A stretch of 64,000 nucleotides of DNA from Phaeotremella fagi. Its lineage: Eukaryota; Basidiomycota; Tremellomycetes; Tremellales; Phaeotremellaceae. The DNA lies in contig BCHU01000014.1 of the NCBI GenBank assembly GCA_001599715.1, positions 1 to 64,000 of the forward strand, given 5' to 3'. Positions 33,057 to 43,675 of the stretch are shown one piece after another. Positions within the stretch are counted from its first letter, which is position 1; each line of letters opens with the position of its first letter. Under the pieces are notes generated by a model that saw only the letters and a list, made by a program, of their open reading frames with translations, was not told where the DNA came from and did not search any database. The translations under genes were made by a program, and so were the position numbers.

Positions 33057-33918
33057 CTAAACCCCATTCTTATCCCCCTCCTCAGTCGAATTCAAAATCT
33101 TCCTAGCAAGAGGACCTAGATATTCGTAATTTTCTTGACCCTGCTCCAACGAAGTTTCTTTCTGATCAACTTCCTGACCCACGTTCTCGTTGTCGTTCTC
33201 GTTGTGATATTGTAAATCCGCTAAAGTCAATGGAGGATGTTGATCAGGTAACAAAGCTGGATCGAGGACGATATCGTTGGTCGGTGAATGAACTCTTGGA
33301 CGGGGGTTGTTTGGTGGGAGGACTGGGTATTGATACGACTGTTCGTGGTTAGTATTTGATTTAGATGTGAGATGGGTTGAATTACCTCTGAAGCTGATAA
33401 GAGCGCAGTAGCGATTTCTTCCCTAACAGCGTCAAGCCCATTTAAACTGATTCTCTCAGCCAGTTCATCTAATCGATAACGATAGTTAGGTAGTAGAGTT
33501 GACCACAACGCATCGTCAGTTTCAGCCCTGTGAAAGATCAGTGTTAGCAATTACAGTGTGACAACGCTGGATCAAGACTTACCTGGCCTCATAACGCGTC
33601 ATGTTATCTCTTGATAAAGAAGTTCGAACGACTTTGGGTACCTTCCTACATTCCAATCCATCTTTGAGACATCTCTTACAAGGTCTTTCGACTTCACAAC
33701 GAAGTTTTTTAGAGCCTATGCGTGTGTCAGAAAGAATGATCTGATGTAAAGTAAACAGGTGACTTACGACAATTCTCACAAGCTCCTGAAGTCCTTTTTG
33801 GGAATTTGGGTTCGGTGACGGCAGTGAGTGGTGATGGGTCCATGCTGTCTTTGTTGGGTGAGGAAGAGGAGGATGCTAAGGGTGGGTGTCTGGATGTTGA
33901 GGGTTTGTTACTAGTCAT
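33057..33918 (-). CDS. Zn2Cys6 transcription factor, short
   Basis: Fungal binuclear zinc-cluster regulator. A 49-51 nt intron splits the DNA-binding domain. Joined, it reads TSGACENCRSKKLRCEVERP then CKRCLKDGLECRK, giving CX2CX6CX5CX2CX6C as required. Three more exons follow, with an alpha-helical segment (LDELAERISLNGLDAVREEI) and an acidic C-terminus ending LNSTEEGDKNGV. Only about 230 residues, with no room for the large fungal regulatory (middle homology) domain. This makes it a small zinc-cluster protein, possibly with an effector partner. Target genes unknown. Confidence 0.8.
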
Positions 33919-34442
33919 GACGGATGGATGAATGAATGGATGATGGTTAATGTCAAAAGGGAACTGTCAATTTCAGTGTCAACAACTGTGATTGTGTGTT
34001 TAAATAAACCAGCCCTTAAGTGCTTACTCAGACAGATAGTGATTCTCTTCTCTATCCATTCTTGACTTCTTTCCTACACGTCTCTATCAACCTGTTTATC
34101 ATCTCAACGTTGATAATTCCTCTTCATACTTATATTAACACGATGATTGAACCATGCAACATCTCAAGATCTTCATTCCACCAACACCTCCCCCGGTTGA
34201 CATCCCTCCGTTCTACTTCGCTACACAATGCTCCGATCCAGTCAACAGACGCTGACTTATCTAATCTAAAGCTGAAAACAGAAGGTAAATCATGAAACTG
34301 GCATCATAAAGAATCGCTATATACAAGTAAGAATATCCACTGACTAAAAGAACGATAAACAAAGAAAGAAAAGACTAAAGTCCATGCAGAATACCTATCC
34401 CAACTCAATCTCGAAGAAAACCTATCAATTCCTTCAACTGGA
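33919..34442. other. 524-bp intergenic region, nothing recognised
   Basis: Promoter side of the zinc-cluster gene and 3' side of the four-helix protein gene. A palindrome-like gtttaaataaac near 33999 is a possible TATA-region sequence. No gene seen. Confidence 0.35.
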
Positions 34443-35509
34443 TCAAACTTGAACTGAATCAAGATGACCAACTCCCTTATCTTCGCGCGAAGAGACGTGA
34501 ACGACAGGTTCTTCATGGGTAAGATCGACCTGCTCAGTGTTGACGGAACGCCAGAAACGGACTGCACAGATTGCGTTCTGGGGGTGTCAGCATTTTTACT
34601 TTTCGCTTGGTCTTCATGCGGACACTCACCAGGATGGAGAAGAATGCTGCGACTATACCAACGATCGCCATGAATTTGACGTAATCTTTCCCCCAGCTAC
34701 AGTGATCACGGTCAGCACATTTGAACTTCTAATCTAACGCAGGCAAGACCTTGTGAGAGGTTTAGCATTGAACGGAATCCTTCTGGTCTCCGAATATCCA
34801 GTGATCTTCAACCCTCCAACTCAGATGACGTGATCCAACCCAATGAAAACTCGAACTCACTATTGAACACTCAAGCCAACAGCTGCAGCCTGTTGTTGCA
34901 AAATAGAAACCGGTAAAACCCCACCAGTACTGATGAAGGTAGCGTATAAACTGAGATTTCCAGTTTTGGCTTCATAGAAAACAGCGATGGAGGTCGCGAC
35001 CATGAAAACAGCGTTGAAGATGGCGACGAGTGGAAGGAGGACGACGATTCTCTTTAGGACATGGGGCAATTTGAAGGTGAGGATGAAGAGGATGAGAGCG
35101 TTTATCTGGTGGTGTCAGCTTGGTGCAAGATTTGGAGATGGTCTAGAATAGAATGATAGGGAATTCGAGTGAACACTCAAGATGAGGTCTCAAGAAAACA
35201 GAGAACAAGAAAGGATATCCAATCAACAACACTCACCAAAGTCCCACCAGCAGCGACGGTAAGAGCGTATCCAGGTTGAGTGAGTGTATTAGTGGAGATG
35301 ATAAGGTAGACTAGACAGTAATCAATTTGGATACACCAATGGATGACGAGTTACTTACCCCCGGCTAAAGCAGCTTGGTTAGAAGCGTTACCAACATCAT
35401 TGTTTCTTGCGACCAAGGCGTGGGAGCAGGCTGCGACGGTGACTACACCTAATGCGAAGGTGATAAAGTGGATTGTGGTATCGAGAAGACGGGGATTGGA
35501 TTTGAACAT
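34443..35509 (-). CDS. Four-helix membrane protein, unknown
   Basis: Five or six exons. It starts MFKSNPRLLDTTIHFITFAL, with helices FALGVVTVAACSHALVA, a helix in VYLIISTNTLTQPGYALTVA, IVVLLPLVAIFNAVFMVATS, and a last one FMAIVGIVAAFFSILNAICA preceding VRFWRSVN. The C-terminus is hydrophilic (EEPVVHVSSREDKGVGHLD). The last short intron (gtgagtgtccgc to cacccccag, CTGAC branch) is preferred over read-through, which would end early at 34534. One intron, about 34700-34858, is longer than usual for this genome. Topology resembles small MARVEL-type tetraspan proteins, but no signature residues are recognised. Confidence 0.6.
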
Positions 35510-36078
35510 GTTGATGTGATTGGTGAAGAAGAGGATGTTGATGATGTTGATGTTAATTGATCAAACACACACGACCAAGTCCAAGGTGGCGAAACTTAAA
35601 ACTCAAAACGTAAATCAACTTCAACTCCTTCTGGGCAATATATACCATATGCATAGAGCTGTGACCAACTTAGCTCGTGATCCAATATCATGTGTGTCCA
35701 TATGATCATTCTCAATTGGGGCTGAACGACCAGACCAAAACTGAATGCAGTAGTCGTACAATTCACAAACAAGATTCGTGGCGATTTCCCACTTCGCACC
35801 ACTGATTGTACAAGTACAGTGATGCAAGATATTGAGAAAGGATACGAAAGTAGGATTTCGAGTTTTCGGCAAATTACCAAAGAGTCTTCGACAATCAACC
35901 AGATTGATAAACCCTTTCTCGTTTGAGGATGACCTCCTTTCAATGGACTGACATCATCACGCCATCGGGAAGCTGACTTCGAACTCCGATTCCGATTCAC
36001 ATACTTCATTTCATTTCCTACTCTCGTTCATTCAACTTCTCTTTCCTCTTTCACTAACAAGAATTAAACCATTATACT
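35510..36078. other. 569-bp divergent promoter region
   Basis: Between the divergent four-helix gene and the first member of the 36-kb pair. It holds a gtacaagtac palindrome near 35810 but no gene. Confidence 0.35.
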
Positions 36079-36607
36079 ATGTCCGAAGCTACTAGAGCAT
36101 ACGAAGTTAGTACTTCCTGCTTCCTCCAGCAACGCAAGGCAGACGGATCATATGAGTTCATAGGTAAGTGGCGTGAAACCTGGTTAAAGACAATTCCTCA
36201 ACCTTGATTTAGATATTCACCCCTCATCTGCAAGCCACATACATCAAAATCGAGAACAAGAGATGAGAAGCATACTCAGTGAGGAATGGGGTAAGTCCCT
36301 GTCAATAAAACAAACAAAATATTGATATAATAAATTAGTCGAACGTGGATGTGAAATCACTTCAATTTCTCAACTAGAAGTCTTTGATGGTCTCAGAGAG
36401 TTGTCTTCCATTATCAAAACAGAGACCCAACTTCCGAAGAGTCAGATCCAGGAGGAAAACATACGAGCTGGAAGTTTTCGTGGTTCCAATGTTACAGTCG
36501 CCACGCTCAACTTTTCTTTTCAAAAATCAAGCCAGGAGGGGAATTATTCGTGGTCATATGAGGTTGATTTGAAGGAGGTAAAACCGATCTCCATTCAAAT
36601 TGTTTAG
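36079..36607 (+). CDS. Tandem pair member A, function unknown
   Basis: Not recognised. Three exons with phase-1 introns: exon 1 MSEATRAYEVSTSCFLQQRK to SYEFI, exon 2 DIHPSSASHIHQNREQEMRS to SILSEEW, exon 3 VERGCEITSISQLEVFDGLR to a beta-rich end (VTVATLNFSFQKSSQEGNYS, SYEVDLKEVKPISIQIV). About 140 residues. The gene at 37.1 kb has the same exon count, intron phases, a Trp as last residue of exon 2 and an alternating beta-strand C-terminus, so the two are probably diverged duplicates. No signal peptide or membrane segment. Confidence 0.65.
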
Positions 36608-37109
36608 AAATAAATACTGTATACTGTGGTCAAGAATCCTATTTCTATATGAATGAATCAAATGTTTGTGACGGTTTGTGAACGGTCTTGTACAGTTCTG
36701 CAGTGGACCCCAATTTCCGACCTCGAACGCACTATTCTCTCCGGACCTAAGCAAGAGATCCCGACTGCTCGTGAGTACAGTGTTAATGAGTTTGTGCTTG
36801 GGAAAATGCATATTCTCTACTCGAAACTCCGTAAAACTGATTTGAAAGGGGAATCGCCTCATGTCTTCTGAAGTCTTGAAGATATCCCCTCCATTGATGA
36901 TGTATGATAGAAGGGTACAGACGACATATTTCGACCGACCTGGGTCCTTTCATTCCTCGTCCATTTAGACCATACGTCAGAAGAGCTGTTGCGTCATAGT
37001 TCATCCATTAATGAAATCACCGTCGGAGACTCATGACAGCACCTAGATTAGATATCAATACTTATCAACTTATCGTAACATCAATAATCCTAGCGCTGGA
37101 GTGATAAAC
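36608..37109. other. 502-bp intergenic region between the pair
   Basis: A frame at 36653-36871 encodes 72 unrecognised residues with no splice or promoter support. It is treated as chance. No gene called. Confidence 0.35.
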
Positions 37110-37686
37110 ATGTCAGATACCTTCCAAAGAACATACACTATTCGAGACATCACACCAACCGATCAAAGCAAGTGGCGAGAAAATTTCCTTTCGACCGCCA
37201 CAGACGAAGCGAAAGCCTATCTAGCAGAACAAGGTGGGTGCCCCTTTACCAAGTTATAGTTTCCGATGCTAAAGAGATACAGAGCAATTCGAAGAGAGGC
37301 CACAACCAAGTACTGTAGGGCTTCAGTACCTCACTGGGATCTTTGAACATTGGAGTAAGTCGACAAATCAAATACGCCCTAACAATGATTTTATAGTCAA
37401 CAGCACAAAAAGTCTAGAATCACTCCTCACTCATTCAAGCTTATCGAGAGCTGAAATCGAAGTCGACACATCTGAGTTCTTGCTTAACGCTGATGAGGTT
37501 GATTTGTATGACAGAAGTTTGCGATATTCTTTGATCAAATCCCAGAAATGGGTCATGAAAGTTCCGATGTCAATATACCCTATTACTGCATCCTTTGCCA
37601 CTAGGGATACTGAAATGTATGATTGTATGTACGATATCACCGTAGAGACTCGAGAACCTTGTGAAGAGACGTTAGCTTTCGTATAG
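37110..37686 (+). CDS. Tandem pair member B, function unknown
   Basis: Not recognised. Three exons: MSDTFQRTYTIRDITPTDQS to KAYLAEQ, EQFEERPQPSTVGLQYLTGI to FEHW, then INSTKSLESLLTHSSLSRAE to the end at VETREPCEETLAFV. Introns are phase 1, of about 48 and 44 nt. About 160 residues, hydrophilic, with a C-terminal beta-rich part (SIYPITASFATRDTEMYDCM). See member A at 36.1 kb for the shared architecture. No domain recognised. Confidence 0.65.
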
Positions 37687-38050
37687 AGAGGTTTCTGTAG
37701 GTAAAGAAGATGGAGAGTAACTGGGGAGGTGGGGAGCCATTTGAGGTTCGTTTGATATATCTATTGTGGTAGAACTTTCATAGATAATGTAATATTAACT
37801 GTGCCAGCGGAAAAGAAATTCCAAGTAGCGCAGGACCTCAGTGACAGTATACAGAATGGCTGACATCCTCATGATTGATCGGTTGAAGTGGAATGTGGTG
37901 TGTGGACTTCGAATTCACGAACTTCCTTTTTGCGTACGGTTGTCTTCTTGTACTGCCTCCTTTTCACAACGCACCATTGACTCGCATTTCCATCCCTCTC
38001 TTTTCTATCAACTAAGTAGTACACCCAATCCTTATACAGAATACCCACCA
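37687..38050. other. 364-bp intergenic region, promoter of the phosphatase gene
   Basis: Upstream in-frame ATG codons at 37841 and 37859 would add about 60-70 residues before MSLNERL, but this stretch is pyrimidine-rich and without domain character, so it is read as leader. Confidence 0.35.
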
Positions 38051-39053
38051 ATGAGCTTAAACGAAAGACTACAAACAAGTCTCACAGATTGTCTTGTTCG
38101 ATACGACAAGGTTTTAACTCTCATCAGACATGCAGAGGGAGTTCATTCGTAAGTACTTTACATTCACGCCAGCAGGACGATATTAACAACCTCGATGATA
38201 GTCACTTGGGTGTTGGAGGTGAGTGTGCACATCTTGCTAATACCTTTTGAAACAGTCTTTGACTTGCTCGATTCAGTTGACGATCCGACACTTACTAAGG
38301 ATGGACATTCTCAATGTAGAAGTTTAGCGGAACGAGTTCAGAGCATGGAAAAACATCATCAAGTGGTTTTCACCTCGCCTGTAAGTCATAGTTTGTATGT
38401 AATTCAGCTCCACCTTGGTAACCCTGATAACTCTGCTTAGAACTTGCGAACCCTTCTCACGGCATACGGCGTATTCTACGATCCAGACAGTACCATCCCA
38501 ATCATCCCGCATCCATGGTTGAGGGAGGCTAGAAAGTATGTAAGAGGTTATAGATGTTTGACTAATCTCACAGCGACCGATGTAACATTCCCCGTGTTCC
38601 ACCTGAAAAGATCTCATCAGCACTACAAGAACACTATCCAGATACTTTGCTGGATCTAGAATTTTTGCAAGGGGATTACGCCAGTATCGAGGGTATCTAT
38701 CAAGATTCTGAGAACGGTGTCAGAAACAGAGCAAAGATGGTTCGTGAGATGTTCATGAGTCGACCAGAAAAAGTTATCACGGGTAAATCACACGCTTCAC
38801 TTGCTATTCTTATACTGACATTCTCGACAGTTGTTAGTCACGGAACCTTCCTTGGATTCGTTACTGGTCAGGAATATGGTGTAAGTCCTTGGTTGGGAAG
38901 TTGGATTCATTGCTAATGGTGATAACTTAGTGGTGGGAAGAAACTGAAATGCGAACTTTTGGAATTTCGAGGGGATCCAATGGAGAAATCGAGATGACAC
39001 AGATTTGTGATTTGAATTGGGATGATGATACCGTCGAGGGAACTGAATCTTGA
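38051..39053 (+). CDS. Histidine phosphatase (phosphoglycerate mutase-like) family protein
   Basis: Seven exons including a 17-nt microexon (38202-38218). It begins MSLNERLQTSLTDCLVRYDK and has the family's RHG motif as LTLIRHAEGVHSHLGV, with the catalytic His. Then DDPTLTKDGHSQCRSLAER, an Arg-rich substrate loop around NLRTLLTAYG, and the second catalytic His in VVSHGTFLGFVTGQEYG. It ends WDDDTVEGTES. About 260 residues. This is the pattern of small fungal Pmu1-like cofactor-independent phosphatases, not of glycolytic phosphoglycerate mutase. The substrate cannot be told. Exon borders at 38.53-38.57 kb are inferred from a CTAAT branch and CACAG acceptor. Confidence 0.82.
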
Positions 39054-39245
39054 ACAGATAAACGTGATCTGAACAGAACGAGTACAGTAGTTTAGGTAAA
39101 AATGTGAAATTATTTTCTATCACCTAGATTCATCTTGCGACATCCCCATAAATCGCCCTCCTAAACCTGCTTTTCCTTTTCCATTCGCAGTCCCGCTATC
39201 TCTTTCTCACTTTGTACAAAGACGCACTCCCCTGATAGAGACCTG

Positions 39246-39845
39246 TTAAGCACTCTTCCTTCTAAACATATTCCTCCACCCAGCCACAGACCTCAATTTC
39301 CCAACCAAACTCTTAGATCTCCCCTTAACATGAATCTCCGAACCACTCCTCTCAGAACCAGAAGCAGTTTCCTCCGAAGACCGACTGAAATAACTGATAG
39401 GTGACGGTAAAGGTGATACGGTGATTTCTGATAGATATCGATCGAATCTGGAGCTATCTTTAGTTGAATTGTGAAACGAATCGTTTGTGAATCTGGATGA
39501 CAGCGTTGTGCTCTGTGTGTAGGTCGATTGTGGGTCTGTTATGGAACTATTGTCAGATGAGGAGAAAGTTGATGATGACGTAAAACTGTCTGAAGAAGAG
39601 TATACGTTGGAGGAATTCGAATTCTTCGATGAGGAGGTACGAGATCGAATGGAATTGGGGGTTTTGGGTGCAGAAAAATCTGACCAAAGTGGACTATTGA
39701 CATTAGATGAAGTCAAACTGTCTTTGTCAGTTGTTGAGAAAGTTCCAGATTGGCTTATATCTGTCGAGTTGGTGGGTGACCACGTTGGACCAGTGGATCT
39801 GTCGGAGTTTTCAGACCCGTCGTCAGAAGTGTTAGGTGATCCCAT
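39246..39845 (-). CDS. Ser-rich small protein 1, unknown
   Basis: Single-exon frame of 199 residues. About a third is Ser (runs such as SSSDSFTSSSTFSSSDNSS), with a basic C-terminus KSLVGKLRSVAGWRNMFRRK. Predicted disordered. Three such genes lie in a row on this strand (39.2, 40.1 and 41.0 kb). Likely phosphorylated; localisation and role unknown. Low-complexity frames can arise by chance, but the long stop-free length and 39 kb cluster argue for a gene. Confidence 0.5.
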   Translation of the reverse strand: MGSPNTSDDGSENSDRSTGPTWSPTNSTDISQSGTFSTTDKDSLTSSNVNSPLWSDFSAPKTPNSIRSRTSSSKNSNSSNVYSSSDSFTSSSTFSSSDNSSITDPQSTYTQSTTLSSRFTNDSFHNSTKDSSRFDRYLSEITVSPLPSPISYFSRSSEETASGSERSGSEIHVKGRSKSLVGKLRSVAGWRNMFRRKSA

Positions 39846-40144
39846 GGGTGAGGTTTTATGCCGATAGTTCTAATGGCAAACGCTTTGATGTACCAAAATT
39901 GATATACAGTATTGCCCAATAACCCGAGACTGAGGACAAAGAAAGGTAATCCTTTGTGTCTTTCTTTCGAGTGAGGGAAAAACCGAAAGGAAGGCTTCGG
40001 ATGAATATCCCACTCCCACTCGAGGAGGTCATTAGATTCCCGAAACCCATTGGAGCAAACCAAACAAACCCATGCATAGATGATGTAGTCTTAGAGTAAC
40101 ACAAGGACGAGTACCAGTACGAGCACAGTACCTACAGTACATCC

Positions 40145-40600
40145 CTACTCATCACCGTTCTCCCAAGCAGCTTTCTCAGCCTTCTCCCAAATGTTCCACA
40201 AGAGTTTCTCAGCATCACTCCCCCTTTGAGAGGGCTGAGGTCGTCTAGACCGTTCCATAGACTCGCTGGCATTAGCGGAAGTACACGTTGACAACGTCTT
40301 GGATGGTGTACGACATACATCTTTCTCTGGATCTGGTTCTGAACCTTGAACAAATGAAGGTGGTGGGAAGGAGATATAGTCTGTGTCCCTCGATGGAGTA
40401 CTTGGTTGGACTGGCTTTTGGGTTGGAGTCGAGGTTTCCTTCTCCGGATTTGAAGTTGAAATTGGAAGTGGTTCTGGATCTCGGAGTTCTTTGAATGATG
40501 GGGGTGGGAAGGAAAAGTAGTTTGGTTCTGTCGATGAAGGACTAGTACTTTGTTGGGATGGTGTTGGGGCTGGTGTAGAAGTTGAAGTTGATGATGACAT
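40145..40600 (-). CDS. Ser/Pro/Thr-rich small protein 2, unknown
   Basis: 151 residues, no intron, starting MSSSTSTSTPAPTPSQQSTS. It carries a duplicated motif, NYFSFPPPSFKE and DYISFPPPSFVQG, each followed by PEPEK/PDPEK-like text. It ends with an amphipathic helix LLWNIWEKAEKAAWENGDE. Predicted disordered. The upstream in-frame ATG at 40783 would add 61 residues unlike the rest and is not used. Related in composition to its two neighbours. Confidence 0.5.
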   Translation of the reverse strand: MSSSTSTSTPAPTPSQQSTSPSSTEPNYFSFPPPSFKELRDPEPLPISTSNPEKETSTPTQKPVQPSTPSRDTDYISFPPPSFVQGSEPDPEKDVCRTPSKTLSTCTSANASESMERSRRPQPSQRGSDAEKLLWNIWEKAEKAAWENGDE

Positions 40601-40996
40601 GATCAATGGTCTGTGACTGGGACTGGATGGTGTGTTGGTACAATGTCTTGAACAAGTGTTGTTGGGAAACAAAAGGTCAACGTTGAGAACAAGAACTCCA
40701 CAAACCCTTTGTTCAATATATACAACTATCCTACATGGATTTCTGAACGATAGTCGGACAAGGGCACAGCTTAGATAAGACAAGATCTCCTTTGTCCAAG
40801 GACTCTACCGTTAAATGGCGTCCTCAAAAGCCATCGTGGAATATATGTGATAACGCAATAACGAGCGTACATTAGATGATCAATGTACGAGACCACAACC
40901 TATTTCATGTTGAGATAAGATTCCTTGACTATATTGATCATAATGTATATATCAGATGTACTCTTCGTCTAATCATGATGATTAATCTACAATCCA

Positions 40997-41425
40997 TCAA
41001 AATCCAAACCAACCCTTCTTACGATGAAGATTGTCATAAAGAGATTTCTGAGCCGGTGAGGTCCCACTACAAACACTATCCCCAAACCCATCGTGTGATT
41101 GTTCTGTACAAACCTCCGAGCCAGAAGAACCAGAATTTTGAGTGTCACTCTTAGAGAGGAACGACAACCTAGATCGTGGAGTGGAAGAATCGTCGTATGA
41201 AAATGTGGATGAGGAATCGTCGGAACCGGAATTGGACTTGAAAGGTTCGAAGGATACGTATTGCAGTTCGAAATTCGTTTTTGTTGGTTCAGGAGTACAA
41301 GTACTTTGGTAAGCTTCATAACCGTCTATAGAAGACGAAGATGAATTGGAGTTTGAGTCGTCAGTGTGAAACGAAGGTGTGTCAGAGTCGGTGGAAGAAA
41401 TGGATGATCTTGATGATCGTGACAT
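40997..41425 (-). CDS. Ser-rich small protein 3, unknown
   Basis: 142 residues, single exon, starting MSRSSRSSISSTDSDTPSFH. Very Ser/Asp-rich with YVSFEPFKSNSG (similar to the YISFPPPSF motif of its neighbour) and a C-terminus LYDNLHRKKGWFGF. Predicted disordered. Function unknown. Confidence 0.5.
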   Translation of the reverse strand: MSRSSRSSISSTDSDTPSFHTDDSNSNSSSSSIDGYEAYQSTCTPEPTKTNFELQYVSFEPFKSNSGSDDSSSTFSYDDSSTPRSRLSFLSKSDTQNSGSSGSEVCTEQSHDGFGDSVCSGTSPAQKSLYDNLHRKKGWFGF

Positions 41426-41959
41426 GATTTGGATTTTAGTTCAGTTTAAATAAGTGTTAAAGAGATTTTCAGTTGTCGTTCGTCAACCAGGAAAAACGTT
41501 CGTTCATGATAGAATATTCCAGCAACTAGCTGGGGGAATAAATACTAAACTCAGATCCAGATCAAACCCCGTTACGAAAGATCCATAAAGGTACTTCCAC
41601 AAAGGTAAACCTTTCTAAACATGTCTGAACACCTGTTTTAATGTATCAATCAAAGGTTGATCACCTCCCCTTTGAACGATTGGCCGGATACAGTACAGTA
41701 CCTATACGGTGCCTATAGTTTAAGTGAATTCATAAATAATATTGTTACAAATGTACAGAGAACGATTGAAGAATTAAGGGAACTGAGAGAAAAGAAAATG
41801 TGAATCAGAAAGTTGAAGAAGACGAGGAAAGAAAAATAAGCCACTTTTGAAAAGAAAACAAAAACAGGAATCTCTATAGCAGAATGCCACACCAGCACAT
41901 GACTTTGTTTTTCGTTATACCTTCATCCAGTAATTGAAATTCAAGTTGAATCGAATCGT
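41426..41959. other. 534-bp intergenic region
   Basis: Promoter of Ser-rich protein 3 and 3' side of the Rac gene. It contains acagtacagtacc at 41690-41702, one of several GTAC-rich intergenic clusters. No gene seen. Confidence 0.35.
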
Positions 41960-43026
41960 TTACATCATTACACAGTTACCACCTTTCTTAGCCTTCCCAG
42001 CACGACGGTTTGGGTTAACTGGAAGGAGCATAAGCATGAGTTGGTGATTGTTGACAAGAGAAATCTGATGCTACTCACGGACTGTCCTGATGGCTTCGTC
42101 AAATACGGTCTTGAGATTCTTTTGGGTAAGAGCGGAACATTCGAGGTACTAAACCGAAATCAGCTTTCCAACTACCAAACAAACTTTCAAACCCACCTTG
42201 GCAGCCTTGATATCGTTAGCCATAGCTGAACCCTATAACCAAGTTAGATTGATAATCAGCTGTTAATCACGAGACGTACCTGACTATATCCAATCGGGGC
42301 TTGTCTTCTATCTCTCAGTCTGTCGAGGGTGTTTGGATCATCACGAAGATCGAGTTTGGTACCGACGAGAATGATTGGGGTGGAAGGTGCTGGAGGGTAC
42401 GAGCTTAGTATTGATCTGTACATAGATGATGAGGAAGCTCACAATGATGTTGAATTTCAGGCCACCACTGCAGTCGACCATCAGCAATGATCAAACTAAT
42501 TAATAATCTTTACCCACCTTGGTTCTGATGTTCTCAAAACTTGGAGGTGAAACAACCGAGAAACAAAGAAGGAAAACGTCGGTTTGAGGGTATGACAGAG
42601 GACGAAGACGGCTATGATGTATCGTATCAGCACAAAATCACACACGATTGGAAGAACTAGACCCACTCGTAATCCTCTTGACCGGCCGTATCCCAAAGAC
42701 CCAAAGCAACAGTCATCCCATCAACTATAACTTGACTACTGTAGTTGTCGAAAACTGTTGGGACGTATTCTCCTGGAAAAGCGTTTGTGGTGTATGAGAT
42801 CAAGAGACAGGTCTGGTGTGGTGTTAGTTTGATATTGGGATGGAGATTAGGCAATCACCTTTCCGACTGCACCGTCACCGACGACGACACCTGTGGATAG
42901 ATAGATGGATTTAGACGATCGTCGTCAAGGTGAGTTGATTGATGGGATGGGGAGAGGGATGAGATTGGTTAGTTTTTGGTCATCATTACTTATAATTAAC
43001 ATACATTTAATACTCCTAGAAGCCAT
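41960..43026 (-). CDS. RAC1: Rho-family GTPase, Rac type
   Basis: Small GTPase controlling actin, polarity and hyphal growth at the plasma membrane. It starts [19 protein letters not shown] (P-loop) and [20 protein letters not shown] (switch 1), then [20 protein letters not shown] (switch 2), [37 protein letters not shown] (the Rho insert begins here) and [20 protein letters not shown]. The last exon gives a polybasic [18 protein letters not shown] ending in a CaaX box (CVMM) for prenylation. Seven or so introns, the first about 117 nt and longer than most here. Switch sequence and [15 protein letters not shown] fit Rac better than Cdc42 or Rho1. RAC1 versus RAC2 cannot be decided. Confidence 0.88.
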
Positions 43027-43239
43027 GATGAGGGGAGACAGATGTTAAAAGGCTACTGAAGATGTCAGAGAAGTGATTGCTAATCAAGTTGAATCAACCC
43101 ACGGTTAAGATTGAGTATTCCTTTATATCAATTCCAAGGTTGTACGAAGACTTGTAGATGGAAGAGTGTACCGTAGATATGGAAGGTTAGTGATAAGTGT
43201 CTAAATTGAATTAAATGGATTAGTGAGTGTAACCTTGAA

Positions 43240-43380
43240 TTGATGTGACGGAGGGAGGGGAGGGAAGGGGATGAAGGAAGGGGATGGTGCGAGGGGAACG
43301 AGTGACGTAGGAGTAGGTAGGTGGGTTGGGGGATGGGAGTGTAGGATTAGTGGGTAAGGGGTGAGTGGGATGTACGATAG
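43240..43380 (-). promoter_or_regulatory. G-rich tract upstream of the Rac gene
   Basis: About 140 bp with many runs of three or more G on the plus strand (ggagggaggggagggaagg and similar). C-rich on the coding strand of the Rac gene, 215-355 bp before its start. Could fold into G-quadruplexes; not shown. Confidence 0.35.
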
Positions 43381-43675
43381 ATGATGAAGATGATATACCT
43401 TTTGAGATGAATGATATATGTGTAAGATATAGAAGAAGAAAGAGATGAGATGTTAATGCACTGATCTACCTTTACCACCTATCACTTAGCACCTTCACCA
43501 CCCACCACCTGCAACTGAAACGCGTCAAAGTCTGTGCAACTCTTCTACTGCGGCCCCGCATTGTGGCACATTAACCAGCACTTTCAAAGCATATTCACAT
43601 TTAGATTCATAATTATAATCACATTTTTTTATAAATTATCGTCCATTATAACAAGCCAAAATACCCTCAGCAACC

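Noticed and set aside
34534..34858. A shorter end of the four-helix membrane protein at 34534
   Set aside because: Reading through the GTGAGT donor ends the protein with a poor tail. Splicing the CTGAC-containing 51-nt segment gives a better C-terminus.
36653..36871. A 72-codon plus-strand frame between the tandem pair genes
   Set aside because: It does not share the exon pattern of the pair and has no recognisable features. A decayed third copy could not be shown.
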